A DNA stretch of 64,000 bases. Source: Knoellia sp031844405. Its GTDB lineage: Bacteria; Actinomycetota; Actinomycetes; Actinomycetales; Dermatophilaceae. Of the stretch, positions 41,200-49,615 are shown piece by piece. A program made the position numbers and the translations under genes. The first letter of the stretch is position 1. Each line of letters begins with the position of its first letter. The notes beneath the pieces were generated by a model. It was not told where the DNA came from. It worked only from the letters and a program-made list of their open reading frames with translations, and made no database searches. The stretch is taken from NCBI GenBank assembly GCA_031844405.1, contig JAUZVC010000002.1, forward strand, positions 434,001 through 498,000, in the 5' to 3' direction.

Positions 41200-42048
41200 A
41201 TGGGACTGTTCGGACGTGAGCGCATCGAGGCCAAGACACACGAGCAGGTGGTGCTCATGCGCACCGCCGGGCTCCTCGTCGGCCGCACCCTCGAGCTCGT
41301 GCGCGACTCCGTCCGCCCGGGCATGACGACCAAGGAGCTCGACGCCCTCGCCGAGGCCCACATCCGCGACGGCGGCGGCACCCCGAGCTTCCTCGGCTAC
41401 CACGGCTTCACCGGCACCCTCTGCACCTCCGTCAACGAGGAGGTCGTCCACGGCATCCCCGGCTCGCGCGTCCTCGAGGAGGGCGACCTCCTCTCGATCG
41501 ACTGCGGCGCCATCGTCGAGGGCTGGCACGGCGACGCCGCCATCTCGGTGATCGTCGGCGGCCGCGAGGCCGGGCGGCCGGAGGACCTCGAGCTCATCGA
41601 CGACACCGAGGCCTCGATGTGGGCCGGCATCGCCGCGCTCGCCGTGGGCTCGAGCCTGTATGCCGTCGGCGCGGCCGTCGAGGACAGCCTCACCGAGGCG
41701 GGGGAGCGACGTGGTCGTGAGTACGGCATCGTCGAGGACTACGTCGGACACGGCATCGGCACGTCGATGCACATGGACCCGCAGGTCCCGAACTACCGCG
41801 TGAGCGGCCGGGGTCCGGTCGTCGTCGACGCGACGACCGTGGCCATCGAGCCGATGGTCACCCTAGGCGACGAGGCCAACCGGGTCCTCGAGGACGACTG
41901 GACGGTCGTGACGAACGACGGGTCGCGCGCTGCCCACTGGGAGAACACCGTCGCAGCGACGTCGAAGGGCCTGTGGGTCCTCACGGCGGTCGACGGGGGC
42001 GAGGCCAGGCTGCGCGAGCTCGGCGCCTCCTTCGCGCCGCTCGCCTGA
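41200..42048 (+). CDS. map: Methionine aminopeptidase, type I
   Basis: Removes the initiator methionine from nascent proteins; 282 residues. The five metal ligands are visible in SIDCGAIVEGWHGDAA (two Asp), GHGIGTSMH (His), AIEPMV (Glu) and HWENTVA (Glu); HGFTGTLCTSVNEEVVHGIP holds the substrate histidine. The ATG sits seven bases after a TAGGTT -10 element, so the mRNA is probably leaderless. In many actinobacteria map is followed directly by infA; here about 9 kb of accessory genes lie between. Confidence 0.97.
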   Translation: MGLFGRERIEAKTHEQVVLMRTAGLLVGRTLELVRDSVRPGMTTKELDALAEAHIRDGGGTPSFLGYHGFTGTLCTSVNEEVVHGIPGSRVLEEGDLLSIDCGAIVEGWHGDAAISVIVGGREAGRPEDLELIDDTEASMWAGIAALAVGSSLYAVGAAVEDSLTEAGERRGREYGIVEDYVGHGIGTSMHMDPQVPNYRVSGRGPVVVDATTVAIEPMVTLGDEANRVLEDDWTVVTNDGSRAAHWENTVAATSKGLWVLTAVDGGEARLRELGASFAPLA

Positions 42049-42087
42049 GGCCGCGGAATGCCCTCGTCGAGGAGGCGTTGAACGGGC

Positions 42088-43110
42088 ATGAAGCGCATCG
42101 GCTTTCTCTCCTTCGGTCACTGGAACCCGCACCCGCAGTCGGCGGTCCGCACCGCCTCGGACGTGCTGCTCCAGTCGGTCGAGCTCGCGGTCGCTGCTGA
42201 GGAGGTCGGCGCCGACGGCGCCTACTTCCGCGTCCACCACTTCGCCCAGCAGCTGGCCTCGCCCTTCCCGCTGCTTGCAGCCGCAGGCGCTCGCACGAGC
42301 CGCATCGAGCTCGGCACGGGCGTCATCGACATGCGCTACGAGAACCCGCTCTACATGGCCGAGGACGCCGGCGCCGCCGACCTCCTCGCGGGCGGACGGC
42401 TCCAGCTCGGCATCAGCCGGGGGTCGCCCGAGCAGGTCGTGGAGGGCTATCGCCACTTCGGTCACGAGCCGCGCGAGGGCGAGTCCGACGCCGACATGGC
42501 GCGACGGCACACGGCGAGGTTCCTCGAGGTCCTCGAGGGTGAGGGCTTCGCGCAGCCGAGCCCGCGGCCGATGTTCCCCAACCCGCCCGGCCTGCTGCGC
42601 GTGGAGCCGCACAGCGAGGGTCTGCGCGACCGCATCTGGTGGGGCGCCGGCACGCGCGCGACGGCGCAGTGGACCGCCGCGCAGGGGATGAACCTCATGA
42701 GCTCGACGCTCCTCACCGAGGACACCGGCGTGCCCTTCCACCAGCTCCAGGCCGAGCAGATCCAGCTCTTCCGCGAGGGCTGGCGCGAGGCCGGGTGGGA
42801 GCGCGAACCGCGGGTGTCCGTGAGCCGGAGCATCTTCCCCCTCGTCAGCGCCGAGGACCACGCCTACTTCGGGGCCGACCGCGCGAGCAGTGACCAGGTG
42901 GGGATGATCGACGGCTCGGTCGCGCGCTTCGGCAAGTCGTATGCCGGGGAGCCGGACGACCTCGTCCGCCAGCTCGCCGAGGACGAGGCCATCGCCGCCG
43001 CCGACACGCTGCTGCTGACGATCCCGAACATGCTCGGCGTGGACTACAACGTCCACGTCCTCGAGAGCATCCTCACCCATGTCGCCCCTGCCCTCGGGTG
43101 GCGCGACTGA
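42088..43110 (+). CDS. LLM-class flavin-dependent oxidoreductase
   Basis: A 340-residue TIM-barrel flavoprotein of the bacterial luciferase-like family, using reduced FMN or F420 as cosubstrate. RIELGTGVIDMRYENPLYMA, LAGGRLQLGISRGSPEQVVE and the C-terminal HVLESILTHVAPALGW support the family. The physiological substrate is unknown. GGAGG lies upstream of the ATG. It runs toward the minus-strand reductase gene with only 15 bases between the two stops and no clear terminator. Confidence 0.87.
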   Translation: MKRIGFLSFGHWNPHPQSAVRTASDVLLQSVELAVAAEEVGADGAYFRVHHFAQQLASPFPLLAAAGARTSRIELGTGVIDMRYENPLYMAEDAGAADLLAGGRLQLGISRGSPEQVVEGYRHFGHEPREGESDADMARRHTARFLEVLEGEGFAQPSPRPMFPNPPGLLRVEPHSEGLRDRIWWGAGTRATAQWTAAQGMNLMSSTLLTEDTGVPFHQLQAEQIQLFREGWREAGWEREPRVSVSRSIFPLVSAEDHAYFGADRASSDQVGMIDGSVARFGKSYAGEPDDLVRQLAEDEAIAAADTLLLTIPNMLGVDYNVHVLESILTHVAPALGWRD

Positions 43111-43125
43111 CGGCTCGGTGAGCAC

Positions 43126-43695
43126 TCAGCCTCGCGGCACGTCGTAGACGAGCGCGACCGCACCGCCCTCGAACGCGCGCTGCTCGCGCAGGTCGAGCCG
43201 CGAGGCCCAGCCGTCGGGCAGCCACCGCAGCCCGCCGCCGGCGACGTGCGGCACGACATAGGCGGCGACCTCGTCGACGAGCCCCGCACGCAGGGCGTGC
43301 CCGGCGAGGGTCGGGCCGCCGATGCTCACGTCGGTCGGGCTCTCGCGCACGAGGGCGGCGAGACGGTCGAGGTCGAGGCTCGGCCACAGCTCGGTGCGCG
43401 GTTCGGCCGGCGCGTCGAGCGTCGTCGAGACCACGACCTTGTCCGCCCGGCGCCACAGGGCGGCGAACTCGTGGTGCTCCGGGGCCGCGTCCGGCTCGTC
43501 CTCGGCAGGGGAGTCCTGCCACCAGCGCATGACCTCCCACAGGCCGCGGCCGTAGACGAAGGTTCCGACGTCGCGCTCCCGGTCGTTGACGTAGCCGTGG
43601 AGCTCGTCGCTGGGCATGGCCCAGCCGAAGGAGCCGGAGGCGTCGCGGGCGTAGCCGTCGAGCGAGACGATCATCCCGTAGCGCAGGCGCCCCAT
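43126..43695 (-). CDS. Dihydrofolate reductase/RibD C-terminal-fold protein
   Basis: A 189-residue NADPH-dependent reductase-like protein. The N-terminus RLRYGMIVSLDGYARDASGS and the glycine motif DVSIGGPTLAGHALRAGLVD define the RibD C-terminal/DHFR fold. These stand-alone forms are widespread in actinobacteria and have no agreed substrate. The ATG overlaps the stop of the upstream gene (ATGA), so the two reductases form a minus-strand operon and may have arisen by duplication. Confidence 0.85.
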   Translation of the reverse strand: MGRLRYGMIVSLDGYARDASGSFGWAMPSDELHGYVNDRERDVGTFVYGRGLWEVMRWWQDSPAEDEPDAAPEHHEFAALWRRADKVVVSTTLDAPAEPRTELWPSLDLDRLAALVRESPTDVSIGGPTLAGHALRAGLVDEVAAYVVPHVAGGGLRWLPDGWASRLDLREQRAFEGGAVALVYDVPRG

Positions 43696-44336
43696 CACGC
43701 GTCCCTGCGCGTGAAGGTGAGGTGGGTGACGCCGCTCGTGGGGGAGGAGACCGCCTCGATGTCGAACTGTGCCTCGACGCCCTCCAGCCCCGTCCAGAGC
43801 GACTCACCCCGGCCGAGGACGATCGGCACGACGACGACGTGCATGACGTCGACGAGGCCCGCGGCGAGGAAGTCGCGCACGGTCGAGGGGCCGCCCCCGA
43901 TCCGGACGTCCTTGTCGCCCGCGGCCTCGCGCGCCAGGCGCAGGGCCTCCTCGGGCGAGGCGTCGACGAAATGGAAGGTCGTGCCTCCAGCCATCTCGAT
44001 CGACGGGCGGGGGTGGTGGGTGAGCACGAAGACGGGTGTGTGGAAGGGCGGGTCGTCGCCCCACCAGCCCTGCCAGTCCTCGTCGGTCCACTCGCCGGCA
44101 TACGGCCAGAACTTGCGCCGCCCCATGATCTCGGCGCCCACCGAGCCGTCCCAGCCGCTCGCGCCCATCGCGCCGTCGATGCCGGTCGTGACCCGCTCGC
44201 CCCCGGGCTCGCCCGCGAAGAGCCACCGGTGCAGCCGCTCGCCGGCGTGGCCGAACGGTTCGTCGAGCGTCTGTGGCTCGCCGGTGCCGAACCCGTCGAG
44301 CGAGACGCTGAAGGCGTTGACGACGACACGTGACAT
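43695..44336 (-). CDS. Dihydrofolate reductase/RibD C-terminal-fold protein
   Basis: A 213-residue paralogue-like partner of the next gene. SRVVVNAFSVSLDGFGTGEP opens the protein and KDVRIGGGPSTVRDFLAAGL carries the cofactor-binding glycines; MGRRKFW is also typical. The ATG at 44336 has GGAGC upstream and follows a TAGCGT -10 element on the minus strand (44380-44385). Substrate unknown. It is divergent from mutA. Confidence 0.85.
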   Translation of the reverse strand: MSRVVVNAFSVSLDGFGTGEPQTLDEPFGHAGERLHRWLFAGEPGGERVTTGIDGAMGASGWDGSVGAEIMGRRKFWPYAGEWTDEDWQGWWGDDPPFHTPVFVLTHHPRPSIEMAGGTTFHFVDASPEEALRLAREAAGDKDVRIGGGPSTVRDFLAAGLVDVMHVVVVPIVLGRGESLWTGLEGVEAQFDIEAVSSPTSGVTHLTFTRRDA

Positions 44337-44443
44337 GGGTGCTCCGGGGTCTCGGGTGGTGTCGGTCCGAACCCTCCCCACGCTAGGGGTCGCGGGCCCC
44401 CGGGTGTGCTCAAACTCTCGTCCGGCCGTGACGAGCCCGCCGG

Positions 44444-44490
44444 TAGGGTGACGAGAGGTCCGCAGACCTCACGACGCAGGTGCGGACCTC
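44444..44490 (+). promoter_or_regulatory. mutA promoter -10 and leader with competing hairpins
   Basis: TAGGGT (44444-44449) is a probable -10. The leader contains GAGGTC-CGCA-GACCTC (44455-44470), while GAGGTCCGCA (44455-44464) can instead pair with TGCGGACCTC (44481-44490). The two pairings exclude one another, as in an attenuator. The leader is far too short for a cobalamin riboswitch. Confidence 0.4.
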
Positions 44491-44515
44491 ACGGACCAGC
44501 CAAGAGGAGCGGTGG

Positions 44516-46309
44516 ATGACGGTGGCCCCGAAGCGGCCCGCGGCGATGACGCTGGCGGCACACTTCCCGGAGCGCACGCAGGCCGAGTGGCGCGAGCTCG
44601 CAGCGGCCGTCGTCAACAAGAGCCGGCCGGAGGGCGAGCAGCTCGACACCGACGCCGCCGTGGAGTCGATGCGCAGCCATCTGCCCGGTGGGCTCGTCGT
44701 CGAACCCCTCTACACCCGAGGTGACGTGACCGCGCCGATCGGCGTTCCCGGCGCCATGCCGTTCACCCGGGGTCGTGCCCTGCGTGACGCAGACGTGCCG
44801 TGGGACGTCCGCCAGGTCCACGACGATCCCGACGCCGCCGCGACCCGCAAGGCGGTCCTCGCCGACCTCGAGAACGGCGTCACCTCCGTCTGGCTGCACG
44901 TCGGCGCCGACGGGCTTGCCCCGGCCGACGTCGCCGAGGCGCTCGCGGACGTGCGACTCGACCTCGCTCCCGTCGTCGTCTCGTCCTGGGACGACCAGAA
45001 GGGCGCCGCCGACGCCCTGTATGCCGTTCTCTCGGCCTCCGCTGCCGGCTCCGGCAACCTCGGCCACGACCCGGTCGGCGCCGCGGCCCGCACCGGCAGC
45101 GCCCCCGACCTCACGCCGCTCGCCGGCGCCGTGGCGAGGCTGGCGGACCATGGCGAGGTGCGCGCGATTACCGTCGACACCCGCGTCCACGCCGACGCCG
45201 GGGCCACCGTGCCCGACGAGCTCGGCCTCGCGCTCGCGACGGGCGTGGCCTACCTGCGCCACCTCGAGGCGGAGGGCGTCGCCGTCGAGGAGGCCTTCCG
45301 CCACATCGAGTTCAGGGTGAGCGCCGGCGCCGACCAGTTCCTCACGGCGGCCGCCCTGCGCGCCCTGCGCCGGACATGGGCCCGTGTCGGCGAGAGCATC
45401 GCGGTGCCCGAGCCGTCGCGTGGCGCCTTCACCCACGCCGTGACGTCAGGCCGCATGTTCACCCGTGACGACGCGTGGACCAACATCCTGCGCAGCACGC
45501 TCGCGACCTTCGGCGCCAGCCTGGGCGGCGCCGACGCCATCACCGTGCTGCCGTTCGACACCGTCTCCGGGCTGCCGACCGCGTTCTCGCGGCGCATCGC
45601 CCGCAACACCCAGATCCTGCTCGCCGAGGAGTCCAACGTCGCTCGGGTCACCGACCCCGCCGGCGGTGCGTGGGCCGTCGAGGCGCTCACCGACGAGGTC
45701 GCGACCGCTGCGTGGGCGACCTTCCAGGAGGTCGAGCGAGCGGGCGGCATGGTCGACGCGCTCGCGAACGGCCTTGTCGCAGAGCGCATCGCGGCCGCGG
45801 TCGCCCAGCGCGACGCCGAGCTGGCGACGCGCGTGCGTCCCATCACCGGGGTGAGCACCTTCCCGCTGGCAGGCGAGAAGCCGCTCGAGCGGCGTGCGCG
45901 CCACGAGCTCCCGGTGTCTCCCGAGGCCATCGAGCCCCACCGCGACTCGGCCGTCTTCGAAGCGCTCCGGGACCGCTCGACGGCATACGCGGCTCGTCAC
46001 GGACATGCCCCACGGGTCGCCGTGCCGCTGCTCGATGTCCCCCGCGCGGGCGACCGGCGCGTCGACGCGGTCAACCTGCTCACCGTCGCCGGCATCGACG
46101 CGGTCGACGCGGGCGAGCCGTCGGAGGCCGTGCTCGTGCCGGCCGGCAGGGGCTACGAGGGCGTGACCCCGGGCATGGACGTCGTCGACTTCCTGTCCTC
46201 GCTGCTCGACGTGATCGGAGCACCCGGAACCCCACGAAGTTCCTCCTCCCACGCAGAGCGTGGGACCCGCGCTCCGCTCCCCCAGATACTTCGCGAGGAC
46301 CCCGCATGA
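44516..46309 (+). CDS. mutA: Methylmalonyl-CoA mutase small subunit
   Basis: Non-catalytic beta subunit that pairs with MutB; 597 residues. It has the mutase barrel (DDAWTNILRSTLATFGASLG, RIARNTQILLAEESNVARVT) but no DXHXXG B12 ligand motif in the C-terminal domain, as expected for this subunit. GAGGAG precedes the ATG. The last 25 or so residues (GTPRSSSSHAERGTRAPLPQ onward) are not mutase-like and are encoded by a nested palindrome (46235-46293), which looks like a repeat element captured into the gene. The stop overlaps the mutB start (ATGA). Confidence 0.95.
   Translation: MTVAPKRPAAMTLAAHFPERTQAEWRELAAAVVNKSRPEGEQLDTDAAVESMRSHLPGGLVVEPLYTRGDVTAPIGVPGAMPFTRGRALRDADVPWDVRQVHDDPDAAATRKAVLADLENGVTSVWLHVGADGLAPADVAEALADVRLDLAPVVVSSWDDQKGAADALYAVLSASAAGSGNLGHDPVGAAARTGSAPDLTPLAGAVARLADHGEVRAITVDTRVHADAGATVPDELGLALATGVAYLRHLEAEGVAVEEAFRHIEFRVSAGADQFLTAAALRALRRTWARVGESIAVPEPSRGAFTHAVTSGRMFTRDDAWTNILRSTLATFGASLGGADAITVLPFDTVSGLPTAFSRRIARNTQILLAEESNVARVTDPAGGAWAVEALTDEVATAAWATFQEVERAGGMVDALANGLVAERIAAAVAQRDAELATRVRPITGVSTFPLAGEKPLERRARHELPVSPEAIEPHRDSAVFEALRDRSTAYAARHGHAPRVAVPLLDVPRAGDRRVDAVNLLTVAGIDAVDAGEPSEAVLVPAGRGYEGVTPGMDVVDFLSSLLDVIGAPGTPRSSSSHAERGTRAPLPQILREDPA
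46235..46293 (+). repeat. Nested palindromic element inside the 3' end of mutA
   Basis: Outer arms CGAAGT (46235-46240) and ACTTCG (46288-46293) enclose an 8-bp hairpin, TCCCACGC-AGA-GCGTGGGA (46247-46265), followed by a pyrimidine-rich run. The core CGTGGGACCCGCGCTC (46259-46274) recurs with one change inside mceE at 5884-5899. Confidence 0.5.
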
Positions 46310-48489
46310 GCACCATCCCTGACTTCGGCGAGATCGAGCTCGGCGCTCCGACGGTGAGCACCGAGACCGACGCCGCGGCGTTCGACGAGGGCCAGGTGTG
46401 GACGACGCCCGAGCAGATCGAGGTGCCGCCGCTCTACACCGAGGCCGACCTCGAGGGGCTCGACTTCCTCGACACCATCCCGGGTGCCCCGCCCTACCTT
46501 CGCGGGCCCTACCCGACGATGTACGTCAACCAGCCGTGGACGATCCGCCAGTACGCCGGCTTCTCGACCGCCGAGGAGTCCAACGCGTTCTACCGGCGCA
46601 ACCTGGCCGCCGGGCAGAAGGGGCTGAGCGTCGCGTTCGACCTCGCGACCCACCGCGGCTACGACAGCGACCACCCGCGGGTCGAGGGTGACGTCGGCAT
46701 GGCCGGTGTGGCGATCGACTCGATCTACGACATGCGCACCCTCTTCGACGGCATCCCGCTCGACCAGATGTCGGTGTCGATGACGATGAACGGGGCCGTC
46801 ATCCCGGTCCTCGCGCTCTTCGTCGTCGCGGCCGAGGAGCAGGGTGTCGCGCCGGAGCAGCTCTCGGGGACCATCCAGAACGACATCCTCAAGGAGTTCA
46901 TGGTCCGCAACACCTACATCTACCCGCCCGAGCCGTCGATGCGGATCATCAGCGACATCTTCGCGTTCACCTCGGACAAGATGCCGCGGTTCAACTCGAT
47001 CTCGATCTCGGGCTACCACATGCAGGAGGCCGGGGCGACGCAGGACCTCGAGCTCGCCTACACCCTCGCCGACGGGGTCGAGTACCTCCGCGCGGGCAAG
47101 GCGGTCGGGCTCGACGTCGACCGCTTCGCGCCGCGGCTGTCCTTCTTCTGGGCGATCGGCATGAACTTCTTCATGGAGGTCGCCAAGATGCGCGCGGCCC
47201 GCCTCCTCTGGGCCCGGCTCGTCGAGGAGCAGGGCGCGAAGAACCCGAAGTCGCTCAGCCTGCGCACCCACTGCCAGACGAGCGGCTGGTCGCTCACGGC
47301 GCAGGACGTCTTCAACAACGTCGTCCGCACGTGCATCGAGGCGATGGCGGCCACGCAGGGCCACACGCAGAGCCTGCACACCAACGCCCTCGACGAGGCG
47401 ATCGCGCTGCCGACCGACTTCAGCGCGCGCATCGCCCGCAACACCCAGCTCGTCATCCAGCAGGAGTCGGGCACGACGCGCACCATCGACCCGTGGGCCG
47501 GCTCGGCCTACGTCGAGCGGCTCACCCACGACATCGCCGAGCGCGCGTGGGCGCACATCGAGGAGGTCGAGGCAGCCGGCGGCATGGCCAGGGCCATCGA
47601 GGCGGGCATCCCCAAGATGCGCATCGAGGAGGCGGCCGCCCGCACCCAGGCACGCATCGACTCCGGCCAGCAGCCGGTCATCGGCGTCAACCGCTACGTC
47701 CCCGACCTCGACGAGGAGATCGAGGTCCTCAAGGTCGACAACGCGGCCGTGCGCGCGAGCCAGGTGGCGAAGCTCGAGCGCCTGCGCGCGGAGCGCGACG
47801 ACACCGTATGCCGTGCCGCGCTCGAGCGCCTCACCGCGGCTGCCCGGGCCGGCTCGGACGGCAGCCTCGAGACCAACCTGCTCGCCCTCGCCATCGACGC
47901 GGCCCGCGCCAAGGCGACCGTCGGCGAGATGTCGCAGGCGATGGAGGAGGCCTTCGGCCGCTACACCGCGCAGATCCGTACGATCGGTGGCGTGTACTCC
48001 GACGAGGCCGGCTCCGACGCCAACGTGCGCCGGGCACAGGACCTCGTCGAGGAGTTCGAGGAGGCCGAGGGCCGCCGCCCCCGCATCCTCGTCGCCAAGA
48101 TGGGCCAGGACGGCCATGACCGCGGCCAGAAGGTCATCGCCACCGCGTTCGCCGACCTCGGCTTCGACGTCGACGTGGGCCCGCTCTTCCAGACGCCGAC
48201 CGAGGTCGCCCGCCAGGCGGTCGAGTCCGACGTGCACGTCGTCGGCGTCTCGTCGCTCGCCGCCGGTCACCTCACTCTCGTGCCGGCGCTGCGCAAGGAG
48301 CTCGACGCGCTGGGTCGCGAGGACCTCATGATCGTCGTCGGCGGTGTCATCCCCACCCAGGACTTCGACGACCTGCGGGCGGCGGGCGCGGACGCGATCT
48401 ACCCGCCCGGCACCGTCATCGCGTCGGCGGCGATCGACCTCATCGGTGACCTGCGCTCTCGCCTGCACGGCGACGGGGCGAAGGCGTGA
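46306..48489 (+). CDS. mutB: Methylmalonyl-CoA mutase large (catalytic) subunit
   Basis: Adenosylcobalamin-dependent isomerase of (R)-methylmalonyl-CoA and succinyl-CoA; 727 residues, the usual length. The substrate barrel (PTMYVNQPWTIRQYAGFST, GLSVAFDLATHRGYDSDHPR) is followed by the B12 domain with the DXHXXG ligand motif in KMGQDGHDRGQKV and the late SSLAAGHLTLVPAL. It overlaps mutA and is followed by meaB, so the operon encodes both the enzyme and its chaperone. Probably used in propionate and branched-chain metabolism. Confidence 0.98.
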   Translation: MSTIPDFGEIELGAPTVSTETDAAAFDEGQVWTTPEQIEVPPLYTEADLEGLDFLDTIPGAPPYLRGPYPTMYVNQPWTIRQYAGFSTAEESNAFYRRNLAAGQKGLSVAFDLATHRGYDSDHPRVEGDVGMAGVAIDSIYDMRTLFDGIPLDQMSVSMTMNGAVIPVLALFVVAAEEQGVAPEQLSGTIQNDILKEFMVRNTYIYPPEPSMRIISDIFAFTSDKMPRFNSISISGYHMQEAGATQDLELAYTLADGVEYLRAGKAVGLDVDRFAPRLSFFWAIGMNFFMEVAKMRAARLLWARLVEEQGAKNPKSLSLRTHCQTSGWSLTAQDVFNNVVRTCIEAMAATQGHTQSLHTNALDEAIALPTDFSARIARNTQLVIQQESGTTRTIDPWAGSAYVERLTHDIAERAWAHIEEVEAAGGMARAIEAGIPKMRIEEAAARTQARIDSGQQPVIGVNRYVPDLDEEIEVLKVDNAAVRASQVAKLERLRAERDDTVCRAALERLTAAARAGSDGSLETNLLALAIDAARAKATVGEMSQAMEEAFGRYTAQIRTIGGVYSDEAGSDANVRRAQDLVEEFEEAEGRRPRILVAKMGQDGHDRGQKVIATAFADLGFDVDVGPLFQTPTEVARQAVESDVHVVGVSSLAAGHLTLVPALRKELDALGREDLMIVVGGVIPTQDFDDLRAAGADAIYPPGTVIASAAIDLIGDLRSRLHGDGAKA

Positions 48490-48510
48490 CCGGACGGCTC
48501 GCGCCGACCG

Positions 48511-48553
48511 GTCGGTGCCTGCGTGAGCAGTCGGGGCTCGCAGTGGCACCGAC
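48511..48553 (+). terminator. Imperfect hairpin between mutB and meaB
   Basis: GTCGGTGCC (48511-48519) pairs with GGCACCGAC (48545-48553), with partial inner pairing. It lies in the 118-base mutB-meaB gap and may reduce meaB expression relative to mutAB. Confidence 0.35.
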
Positions 48554-48607
48554 TCGTCATGCACCCCCCGACTCGTGCCTCCTGCACACCTCAGGGCGCG
48601 CGGCGGC

Positions 48608-49585
48608 GTGACGGACGAGCTGTTCGACGGCATCCGCGCGGGACAGCGCGCTGCCGTCGCCCGTGCCATCACGCTCGTCGAGTCGAGCCGCCCCGACCAC
48701 CGCGAGAGGGCACGGGCGCTCCTGCGGGAGCTCACGGCATACACGGGGTCCGCGGTCCGCGTCGGGGTCTCCGGCGTGCCGGGAGCCGGCAAGTCGACCT
48801 TCGTCAACGCGATGGGGCTGCGGCTCATCGACGCCGGGCACAGGGTCGCCGTCGTGGCGGTCGACCCGAGCTCGCGGCGCACCGGCGGTTCGATCCTCGG
48901 CGACCGCACACGGATGGGCGAGCTGGGCGCGAGCGACTCCGCGTTCGTGCGCCCGAGCCCGAGCGGCCGGCATCTCGGGGGAGTGGCGCGCGCAACGCGC
49001 GAGTCGATGCTCGTGCTCGAGGCGGCCGGGTTCGACGTCGTCATCGTCGAGACCGTCGGCGTCGGGCAGAACGAGATCGCGGTGTCCGAGATGGTCGACA
49101 CCTTCCTCCTGCTCACCCTCGCCCGCGCGGGCGACCAGCTCCAGGGGATCAAGCGCGGCATCCTCGAGCTCGCCGACGTCATCGCGGTCAACAAGGCCGA
49201 CGGCGACGGCGAGAACCCCGCGAAGGCCGCGGCCAAGGACCTCGCCGCCGCGATGCGGCTCATGCTCCCCGGCGCCGACGTGCGTCGTCCGCCGGTGCTC
49301 ACCTGCTCGGCCCAGACGGGCGCGGGTCTCGACGAGGTCTGGGCGGCGGTGCTCGAGCACCGGGAGCACCTCGAGGCCCAGGGGTCGCTCGAGGCGCGGC
49401 GCGCCCAGCAGCAGCAGGACTGGATGTGGGCGCTCGTCGAGTCCCACCTCGAGGAGGCCGTGCGCGTGGCGCCGGCGGTCCGCTCGCAGCGTGCCGAGAT
49501 CGAGGCAGCCGTGCGGTCCGGCGAGCTCAGCGCCGTCGACGGCGCCGCCCGGATCCTCGACCTCTTCCTCCGGTCACGCGACTGA
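48608..49585 (+). CDS. meaB: Methylmalonyl-CoA mutase-associated GTPase MeaB
   Basis: G3E-family P-loop GTPase that guards and reloads the B12 cofactor of methylmalonyl-CoA mutase; 325 residues. Walker A is SGVPGAGKSTFVNAMG, the switch region has VVAVDPSSRRTGGSILGD, VETVGVGQNE carries Walker B, and NKADGDGE is the base motif. The GTG start is uncertain because no strong ribosome binding site is seen; a GTG 33 bases upstream is possible. Its place behind mutAB fits its role. The stop codon lies inside the terminator stem. Confidence 0.95.
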   Translation: MTDELFDGIRAGQRAAVARAITLVESSRPDHRERARALLRELTAYTGSAVRVGVSGVPGAGKSTFVNAMGLRLIDAGHRVAVVAVDPSSRRTGGSILGDRTRMGELGASDSAFVRPSPSGRHLGGVARATRESMLVLEAAGFDVVIVETVGVGQNEIAVSEMVDTFLLLTLARAGDQLQGIKRGILELADVIAVNKADGDGENPAKAAAKDLAAAMRLMLPGADVRRPPVLTCSAQTGAGLDEVWAAVLEHREHLEAQGSLEARRAQQQQDWMWALVESHLEEAVRVAPAVRSQRAEIEAAVRSGELSAVDGAARILDLFLRSRD

Positions 49586-49610
49586 CTGCCCGAACGGGCA
49601 GTCAGTCGCG
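49577..49610. terminator. Bidirectional terminator between meaB and the CPBP protease
   Basis: CGCGACTGACTGCCCG (49577-49592) and its exact complement (49595-49610) with a minimal loop. The meaB stop codon is inside the left arm, and the convergent minus-strand gene ends six bases beyond. Confidence 0.8.
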
Positions 49611-49615
49611 AGGCC

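Noticed and set aside
43126..44336. The two RibD-fold genes as one gene broken by a frameshift
   Set aside because: Each has its own complete N-terminal and glycine-rich motif and they overlap by a normal ATGA, so they are two genes.
44444..44515. Cobalamin riboswitch before mutA
   Set aside because: The leader is only about 60 bases and lacks the B12-box and the size needed; only simple competing hairpins are seen.
46153..49302. Minus-strand open frame of about 1050 codons opposite mutB and meaB
   Set aside because: It mirrors the codon positions of mutB and meaB, whose products are recognisable throughout; nothing in the antisense product looks like a protein family.
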